DNA of 64,000 nucleotides from Bacteroidota bacterium (GTDB lineage Bacteria; Bacteroidota; Bacteroidia; B-17B0; Aurantibacillaceae): assembly GCA_021156365.1 (NCBI GenBank), contig JAJNDK010000005.1, positions 288,478 through 352,477 on the forward strand, in the 5' to 3' direction. Position numbers and translations under genes: made by a program. Below are positions 59,080 through 64,000 of this stretch, in pieces. The notes under the pieces were generated by a model that saw only the letters and a list, made by a program, of their open reading frames with translations, ran no database searches and was not told the origin of the DNA. Every line of letters starts with the position of its first letter. Positions within the stretch are counted from its first letter, which is position 1.

Positions 59080-59739
59080 TCACTTAGGGAAATAAACAGG
59101 GTGCGTATTGTTGTATGTACGCAGGTAAATACCCATATTCTTTTTGCGTTTGCTTTTGCTCAGCTTCATGAATTCTGCATACAGCTTTTCATCCCGCTTC
59201 AGTATTTCTGTAATATTTTCCAGTGTATAATCATACGTTTTTCCGGTGTAGAAATCCAGTACAAACTGCCTGATCTCCCTCCCCTTGGTAGGCATATTGG
59301 TAGCCGTTACCCCATAATTGTAATAGAACGGGGAGTTTCCGCCAGCATAATTATTGATCACCTCCACACTGGCTACAAACTGCGATATATTGCCGAACAC
59401 AGGGATCCTGAACATCTTTTTGTCGTAGTTGATAAATACGGTGTTGTTTTGTGAAAAGCCCCAGATGCTATCGGTCTTCACTTTGTGGATATAGCCTCCG
59501 AATTTGAAAAAAATGTATTCGCTGTTCTGGATCGTTTTTCCGATAAAATCAAGCTGCTCTTTGTCTTCTTTCGATTCGATCACATACTTGGAGATCGGGC
59601 GGTTCATCCGGAAATCGCTGTAGGTGATATACACGCCTTCGTTAAAAGGATAATCGCGGGTATACAACACACTGTCGCTTTGAGCAAATGAAAGCGCCGG
59701 GATGGATAAGAGAAAAACGTAGAAGATCTTAGTAAGCAA
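59080..59739 (-). CDS. Uncharacterised secreted protein
   Basis: 219 residues with a TTG start at 59739; no ATG lies upstream in frame and the signal peptide MLTKIFYVFLLSIPALSFAQ begins there. The mature part is mostly beta (YITYSDFRMNRPISKY, EYIFFKFGGYIHKVKTDSIWGFSQNN, KKMFRIPVFGNISQFVASVEVINNY), with a C-terminal helix (FVLDFYTGKTYDYTLENITEILKRDEKLYAEFMKLSKSKRKK). I know a Bacteroidota-only pattern of this sort but no function. It sits just 53 bp downstream of the second substrate-binding lipoprotein gene and may share its transcript. Confidence 0.65.
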   Translation of the reverse strand: MLTKIFYVFLLSIPALSFAQSDSVLYTRDYPFNEGVYITYSDFRMNRPISKYVIESKEDKEQLDFIGKTIQNSEYIFFKFGGYIHKVKTDSIWGFSQNNTVFINYDKKMFRIPVFGNISQFVASVEVINNYAGGNSPFYYNYGVTATNMPTKGREIRQFVLDFYTGKTYDYTLENITEILKRDEKLYAEFMKLSKSKRKKNMGIYLRTYNNTHPVYFPK

Positions 59740-59792
59740 GGCTGAAAAGCTTATAAATTAGTTAAGAAAAACCTGCAAAGATCCTGCCGTTA

Positions 59793-61550
59793 TTACCTGG
59801 CAGAATCAGCGGAGGCTACATCTTTACCTGCGGCAGGTGCGTTCTGTTTGATATAAACAGCTGCGTAATTCCTGTAGCGCATCGGGTTGGTAAATGCATC
59901 CTTCACGTAGAACTGCGTTAAACGATAATTCCCTTCATACCACAAAGGCATGATCGGCGCTTCGTTCATCAGGATCTGCTCTGCTTTCTGGAAGTAAATC
60001 AGACTGCTGTCTTTCGTTTTTGCATCGCGCCCCAGTGCGTAGAACTTATCGTAATCGGCATTCTGGAAACGGGAAGTGTTCGGGAAAGAAGGTGCATTCG
60101 GATCTGCCGGAACACTTGTTCCATAGAATAAGTTCAGGAACGATTCAGGGCTCGGGAAATCGGCGATCCAGGCATCACGAATGATGTCGGCACGGCCTGA
60201 GCGGGCTTCTTCCAGTTTTTTAGCATAAGGAACCACATCAAAATCGATGTTCACATTGAGGTTCTCCATCAGCTGTTTCTGGATCTCTACTACCACGTTA
60301 CTGTTTCTTGCTCCACCGCTGTTCAGGATCACTTTCACCGCAGGGAAGCCTTTTCCGTTCGGGTAGCCGGCTTCTGCCAATAATTTTTTCGCTTCTGCCA
60401 CATTGAAATCGTAGCCATTGATGTTGGAAATGTCGTATCCGTCTACGGTAAATGTAGGTGGAGTGATCCCTTTGATGCCGGGACCGTATGCCTGACCGTT
60501 CAGGATGTCGTCCACGATCTTCTGGCGATTGATCGCATAATTGAATGCTTTACGAACTTTTACATTATCGAAAGGAGGTTTTTTCGTATTGAACGTGTAG
60601 TATTGAGTGATCATCTCCGGACTGTTATCCAACAGGTATTTCGGCGGTTTGTTCTGGAAATCCTTGATCTGGCTTTCTACCATTTCCTTCACCGATTGAG
60701 ACGGCAGGGAAGTGATCATATCCAGCTTACCGTCTTTGAACATGGTAAGCTCCTGCTCTTTGGTTGGCAGAATGTACACTACGATCGAATCGAGGAACGG
60801 AAGCTGGTTGCCCAGGGCATCTTTTCCATGATAGTTCGGGTTTCTTCTCAGCACCACTTTTTCTTTGTTGGAAGTAGCATCGAAAATGAAGGCTCCTGAT
60901 CCGCTTTTCAGATCTTTCCCGTACTTATCCACTGCTTCTTTGGAAACGATGGCACAGGAAGGCTCTGCAAGGATCTGCAGGAACACAGTGCTTGGTCTTG
61001 TCAATGAGATCTGGATGGTGTAGTCGTCGATCACTTTTATCCCGTCTACTTCACCTTTTCCGCCATCAAATACTTCATTGGCTCCGATCACACGGTCTTT
61101 GAGGGTAGAAGAGAAATTCTCGTTATCGTCTGATTTTTTGCAAAGTCTGCTTAGTGAATATTTGATATCAGCTGCTTTGATCTCACGGCCTTTTCCGCCT
61201 GTATAACAGTCGTCATCCTGGAACATCGCACCTTTTTTCAGGTAAAACGTGTATTTGGTACCGCTCGGATCCACTTCCCATTTTTCAGCCAGAGAAGGCT
61301 CTACTTTCAGGGTAGACATGTTCAGTTTCACCAGCTCATCGTGGATCTGTGTGGCCACAAAACCAGAAACCGCGTCGGTTATGGAAATGGGGTTCAGTGT
61401 CTGGTAAATATCACTCTCGCTTACACGCAGATAGCCTCCGTATACTTTATCGCCCTTGGCAACTGGTTTTTCCGAATTATCCGTTTTGTCTCCCGAACAA
61501 GATGCTAATAATACTGCTGTCAGGGCTGAGAAAATGAGTTTTTTCTTCAT
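59793..61550 (-). CDS. Second family-5 substrate-binding lipoprotein
   Basis: 585 residues. Signal MKKKLIFSALTAVLLASC with lipid Cys18. A complete SBP_bac_5 protein: HDELVKLNMSTLKVEPSLAEKWEV, YTFYLKKGAMFQDDDCYTGGKGREIKAADIKYSLSRL, VRKAFNYAINRQKIVDDILNG, and AWIADFPSPESFLNLFYG. Clearly paralogous to the protein at 603-2372 in length and order, with shared segments such as CYTGGKGREIKA/CFTDGKGREVKA. No transporter genes nearby. A -33/-7 promoter lies upstream. Ligand unknown; peptide uptake or an envelope role are both possible. Confidence 0.9.
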   Translation of the reverse strand: MKKKLIFSALTAVLLASCSGDKTDNSEKPVAKGDKVYGGYLRVSESDIYQTLNPISITDAVSGFVATQIHDELVKLNMSTLKVEPSLAEKWEVDPSGTKYTFYLKKGAMFQDDDCYTGGKGREIKAADIKYSLSRLCKKSDDNENFSSTLKDRVIGANEVFDGGKGEVDGIKVIDDYTIQISLTRPSTVFLQILAEPSCAIVSKEAVDKYGKDLKSGSGAFIFDATSNKEKVVLRRNPNYHGKDALGNQLPFLDSIVVYILPTKEQELTMFKDGKLDMITSLPSQSVKEMVESQIKDFQNKPPKYLLDNSPEMITQYYTFNTKKPPFDNVKVRKAFNYAINRQKIVDDILNGQAYGPGIKGITPPTFTVDGYDISNINGYDFNVAEAKKLLAEAGYPNGKGFPAVKVILNSGGARNSNVVVEIQKQLMENLNVNIDFDVVPYAKKLEEARSGRADIIRDAWIADFPSPESFLNLFYGTSVPADPNAPSFPNTSRFQNADYDKFYALGRDAKTKDSSLIYFQKAEQILMNEAPIMPLWYEGNYRLTQFYVKDAFTNPMRYRNYAAVYIKQNAPAAGKDVASADSAR

Positions 61551-61598
61551 AAATGTATTAAATTTTGTGCCTTTTTATCGCGGACACACACCAAGGTG

Positions 61599-61630
61599 CA
61601 AGTTTACTATTAATTGTCGAAACCGGCAAA
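61599..61630 (-). promoter_or_regulatory. -33/-7 promoter of the second SBP gene
   Basis: Minus strand TTTG (61630-61627), 20-nt spacer, TAAACTTG (61606-61599), one mismatch from TAnnTTTG; 48 nt before the ATG. Confidence 0.5.
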
Positions 61631-61728
61631 TTTATTTTATCGAAATTAAACGGCTTTTTGACTTTCTTTTTCAATTGTTGGTGATACGAAAATAAATGTT
61701 CGTTTGTTTAAAAAAAACGTCTTTTTTT

Positions 61729-61759
61729 TTTGATATTACTAATTTTCGTTATAATATTG
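61729..61759 (+). promoter_or_regulatory. -33/-7 promoter of the 61803 gene
   Basis: TTTG (61729-61732), 19-nt spacer, TAATATTG (61752-61759), one mismatch from TAnnTTTG; 43 nt before ATG 61803. Confidence 0.5.
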
Positions 61760-61802
61760 CGTTCCAAAACTGAGACCGTTATTACAGTTATACATTTTGA
61801 TT

Positions 61803-62618
61803 ATGAAAAAAACAGCTTTATTGCTCTTATTGATTGGTACTTTGAGTCTTGGCAACAAGGTTTTCGGACAGGGGGGCACTATTCTTGTGGAAGGTAATTA
61901 CCAGGGCAAGAACCTTTATGTTCAAAACCCATTTGCCAGTGGTGGTGTTGGATTTTGCGTTACAGAGATAAAAGTGAACGAGAATGTTGCTCCTGATGAG
62001 ATCGCTTCGAGCGCATTTGAGATCGATCTGAAACCACACCAATTAAAAATAGGCGATAAAGTTGAAATTAAAATTGCTCATAAATCCGATTGCAAACCCA
62101 AAGTACTGAACCCTGAAGTGCTGAAACCAAAAAGTACCTTCGAAGTTATTTCCATGAGCGTTACTCCTGACGGAACATTAAAATGGAGCACCAAAAGCGA
62201 GCAGGGAAAATTATCTTTCATTATCGAACAATTCCGCTGGAACAAATGGGTGAAAGTTGGCGAAGTGGATGGAATTGGAACAGCAGTAACAAACAACTAC
62301 GAATTCAAAGTTTCTCCTCACTCCGGTAAAAATCAGTTCCGTGTAAAACAAACAGATTACAGCGGGCAGCCGCGTTTGTCGAAACCGATCGATTATGCAA
62401 GCACTTCCTGCGATGTTGCTTTCTCTCCTGCAAAAGTTTCCAAAGACATCAATTTCGATTGCGGAGGAAAACCGGCTGAGACCATGTACGAGATCTATGA
62501 CCAATACGGTAACATCGTAAAACGCGGATACGGAAATAAAATTGATTGTGTGAACCTTCCCAAAGGTGGTTACTTTTTGAACTACGATAACAAAATGGGA
62601 GAGTTCGTAAAAAAATAA
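61803..62618 (+). CDS. Uncharacterised secreted protein
   Basis: 271 residues from ATG 61803; a TTG two codons upstream is less likely. Signal peptide MKKTALLLLLIGTLSLGNKVFGQ. Beta-rich mature protein: GGTILVEGNYQGKNLYVQNPFASGGVGFCVTEIKVN, then a possible second beta domain (TLKWSTKSEQGKLSFIIEQFRWNKWVKVGEV, FKVSPHSGKNQFRVKQTDYSGQPRLSKPI) that resembles a fibronectin-III-like fold, and a C-terminal YEIYDQYGNIVKRGYGNKIDCVNLPKGGYFLNYDN. The last part looks like a shortened T9SS-type C-terminal beta domain but without the NPxxD opening. Strong promoter and terminator, so probably well expressed alone. Function unknown. Confidence 0.72.
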   Translation: MKKTALLLLLIGTLSLGNKVFGQGGTILVEGNYQGKNLYVQNPFASGGVGFCVTEIKVNENVAPDEIASSAFEIDLKPHQLKIGDKVEIKIAHKSDCKPKVLNPEVLKPKSTFEVISMSVTPDGTLKWSTKSEQGKLSFIIEQFRWNKWVKVGEVDGIGTAVTNNYEFKVSPHSGKNQFRVKQTDYSGQPRLSKPIDYASTSCDVAFSPAKVSKDINFDCGGKPAETMYEIYDQYGNIVKRGYGNKIDCVNLPKGGYFLNYDNKMGEFVKK

Positions 62619-62636
62619 AGATCACATAGTATTTAC

Positions 62637-62679
62637 AAAAACCCCGGCTACCTGAACTAAAAAGGATCCGGGGTTTTTT
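62637..62679 (+). terminator. Rho-independent terminator after the 61803 gene
   Basis: AACCCCGG (62640-62647) pairs with CCGGGGTT (62668-62675); loop of 20 nt; T run 62674-62679. Confidence 0.65.
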
Positions 62680-62695
62680 ATGACTACATTTATAC

Positions 62696-63097
62696 ATGGA
62701 TACGGATATTGCGGAAAAGCCACTGATAAAAGAACCGGAGAGAAAAACCGAACGGAAAGTACAACCGGAGACCGAATCGCAGGTGATCGTTCACGGATCG
62801 TTCAAAGGATCCTACTCGGATTTTGACCTGATCCGGATCTGGAGGACCACTTTCCTGATCCCGCACGAAAGTGCGCACCGGAGCAGGCTTATGCATTGCG
62901 AGAACATCACCTTATACCCCAACTGGACCATGGTGTCGCCCGGAGAAGAATATCGTTTTACACTGATCTTTTCGGGCCTGCCCAAAAGCTGCAAGGTATT
63001 CGACCTCATCGAAGAGATCCCGCAGGCAGGCGGTTTTGAAATACGGGATATCGCACGGAACAAAATGGATGTGTACCGACTGAATTTTAATGGCTAA
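62696..63097 (+). CDS. Uncharacterised small cytoplasmic protein
   Basis: 133 residues, no signal peptide. Charged head (KPLIKEPERKTERKVQPETE), then a beta domain: VIVHGSFKGSYSDFDLIRIWRTTFLIPHESAHRSRLMHCENITLYPNWTMV, PGEEYRFTLIFSGLPKSCKVFDLIEEIPQAGGFEIRDIARNKMDVYRLNF. The FDLIEEIPQ-GGFEI-DI-RN-DVY run is conserved in uncharacterised Bacteroidota proteins, sometimes as a domain of larger proteins, but I cannot name a function. It starts 16 bp after a terminator with only a weak -7-like TACATTTA before it. Confidence 0.65.
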   Translation: MDTDIAEKPLIKEPERKTERKVQPETESQVIVHGSFKGSYSDFDLIRIWRTTFLIPHESAHRSRLMHCENITLYPNWTMVSPGEEYRFTLIFSGLPKSCKVFDLIEEIPQAGGFEIRDIARNKMDVYRLNFNG

Positions 63098-63231
63098 TGA
63101 ATAAAGATGATAAGCGACGCACCCGGAATTCTCAGCATAAAAAGTGAAACTCCTTAACAAAAACAAACAAGTCCGGACAAAAAACAGACGCTAAGCACAT
63201 ACGATTACCTGTTATTTATCATTCCGTTTAA

Positions 63232-63820
63232 GCTGAATGCATAAAGATGTGGATCTCTTTGCAAGGAACTTAACCGGAGCATACACGATTGTCTTCTCCT
63301 TGTCAATTAGTTTAAACCGGATGCATAAAGATCCGGATCTCTTGTATAAAGATGTGGATCTCTTTACAAGGAACTTAAACGGAGTGTAGACGAGTGTCTT
63401 CTCCTTGTCAATTAGTTTAAACCGGATGCACAAAGATCCGGATCTCTTGTATAAAGATGTGGATCTCTTTGCAAGGAACTTAACCGGAGCATACACGAGT
63501 GTCTTCTCCTTATCGTTTAGTTTAAACCGGATGCACAAAGATCCGGATCTCTTGTATAAAGATGTGGATCTCTTTGCAAGGAACTTAACTGGAGCTTACA
63601 CGAGTGTCTTCTCCTTATCAGTTGGTTTAAACCGGATGCACAAAGATCCGGATCTCTTGCATAAAGATGTGGATCTCTTTACAAGGAACTTAACCGGAGT
63701 GTAGACGATTGTCTTCTCTTTGTCATTTGGTTTAAACCAGATGCACAAAGATCCGGATCTCTTGTATAAAGATGTGGATCTCTTTGCAAGGAACTTAACC
63801 GGAGCACACACGTGGGTCTC
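63232..63820. repeat. 105-bp tandem repeat, five full copies and a partial
   Basis: The word GATGTGGATCTCTTT begins at 63246, 63351, 63456, 63561, 63666 and 63771, exactly 105 bp apart each time. Each unit holds two related subrepeats (AAAGATCCGGATCTCTTG and AAAGATGTGGATCTCTTT) and a conserved TTTAAACCGGATGCA word. Copies differ by a few substitutions and no indels. Stops created by substitution in some copies on each strand argue against a coding role. Confidence 0.85.
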
Positions 63821-63882
63821 TTTAAGGCAGCAGATCAAAGAAGAAAAGAGAAAGATCCGGGTCGTCTTTCGTATTCTTTCCT

Positions 63883-63932
63883 GCCACTTATTTTTCATTT
63901 CCGACCACTTACCAAATGCCTCCTGCCACTTG
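63883..63932. promoter_or_regulatory. Triple 21-bp-spaced CCACTT boxes
   Basis: CCACTT starts at 63884, 63905 and 63926: two intervals of exactly 21 bp. The middle box sits in CGACCACTTACCAA, which is identical over 14 bp to 49211-49224 upstream of the LytTR operon. Likely a binding array for the same regulator, controlling a gene beyond the window. Confidence 0.45.
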
Positions 63933-64000
63933 CTTATTTCTCAGAACCTTTGCTTTTTGTCTGCGTTCAACTCTATAACGAAACACATTTTCCCGATGCG

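Larger units (their letters stand above)
63098..64000. other. Gene-free region: tandem repeat array and operator-like repeats
   Basis: About 900 bp to the window end. It contains the 105-bp tandem array (63232-63820) and three 21-bp-spaced CCACTT boxes. Open frames on both strands arise from the 105-bp (35-codon) period and are interrupted by stops in some copies, so they are not called. Confidence 0.6.

Noticed and set aside
63212..63898. Repetitive open frames on both strands in the 105-bp array
   Set aside because: The period is a multiple of three, so any frame stays open by chance; some copies carry stops on each strand and the translated repeats resemble no protein family.

Overview
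The window is a chromosomal segment of a Bacteroidota bacterium that secretes through the type IX system (T9SS). The evidence is GldC, a PorW/SprE-like lipoprotein, two PorP/SprF proteins, a PorE-like protein, type A and type B C-terminal sorting domains, a 4029-residue SprB-repeat adhesin, LytS/LytTR regulation with a propeller sensor, an N-terminal RicT/PSP1 motif of the Bacteroidota kind, and many TAnnTTTG -7 promoter elements. A sigma-54 gene is present. Genus cannot be fixed from the sequence; an environmental Chitinophagales- or Flavobacteriales-like lineage is plausible. I see no rRNA, tRNA, CRISPR array, phage genes or transposase.

Layout. 0-7 kb: truncated ricT, an orphan family-5 substrate-binding lipoprotein, exonuclease III and a very large predicted outer-membrane protein. 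7-10.3 kb: an overlapping four-gene run (GT2, GT9, HAD phosphatase, SDR) that looks like surface-glycan synthesis. 10.7-15.7 kb: an envelope triad of two barrel proteins with thrombospondin-3-like Asp repeats and a SPOR protein between them. 16-21.7 kb: fabH, a helical-repeat protein, rpoN, a lipoprotein and ispF. 21.9-26.5 kb: a probable operon of two membrane-linked Ntn-hydrolase-like proteins, a PadR regulator and a membrane protein with GldL-like HWPG motifs. 26.6-29.7 kb: gldC and holB divergently, a DUF4382 lipoprotein and a T9SS type A protein. 30-47.9 kb: a T9SS adhesin operon on the minus strand (type B protein, PorP-SPOR fusion, giant SprB-repeat adhesin, PorE-like, PorP). 48-53 kb: a coiled-coil lipoprotein and a LytS/LytTR two-component system. 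53-64 kb: CDF transporter, threonine aldolase, porW/sprE, an M23 peptidase, a second orphan SBP, three uncharacterised genes and a 105-bp tandem repeat array.

How it fits together. The likely theme is the outer surface: glycan synthesis, peptidoglycan-binding SPOR and LytM proteins, and T9SS export of large adhesins by PorP/PorE partners with PorW/SprE and GldC. The most notable signals are a higher-order repeat ladder in the giant adhesin (nine units of 918-921 bp, each four SprB repeats), a PorP barrel fused to a SPOR domain, paired direct repeats at exactly 21 bp spacing both upstream of the LytTR operon and at the window end, a PadR-linked pair of membrane Ntn-hydrolases with mirrored domain order, and several families of fold-back intergenic repeats. 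Translation starts were moved from the longest frame where promoter position or a signal peptide argued for it (rpoN, porW, holB, gldC and others).
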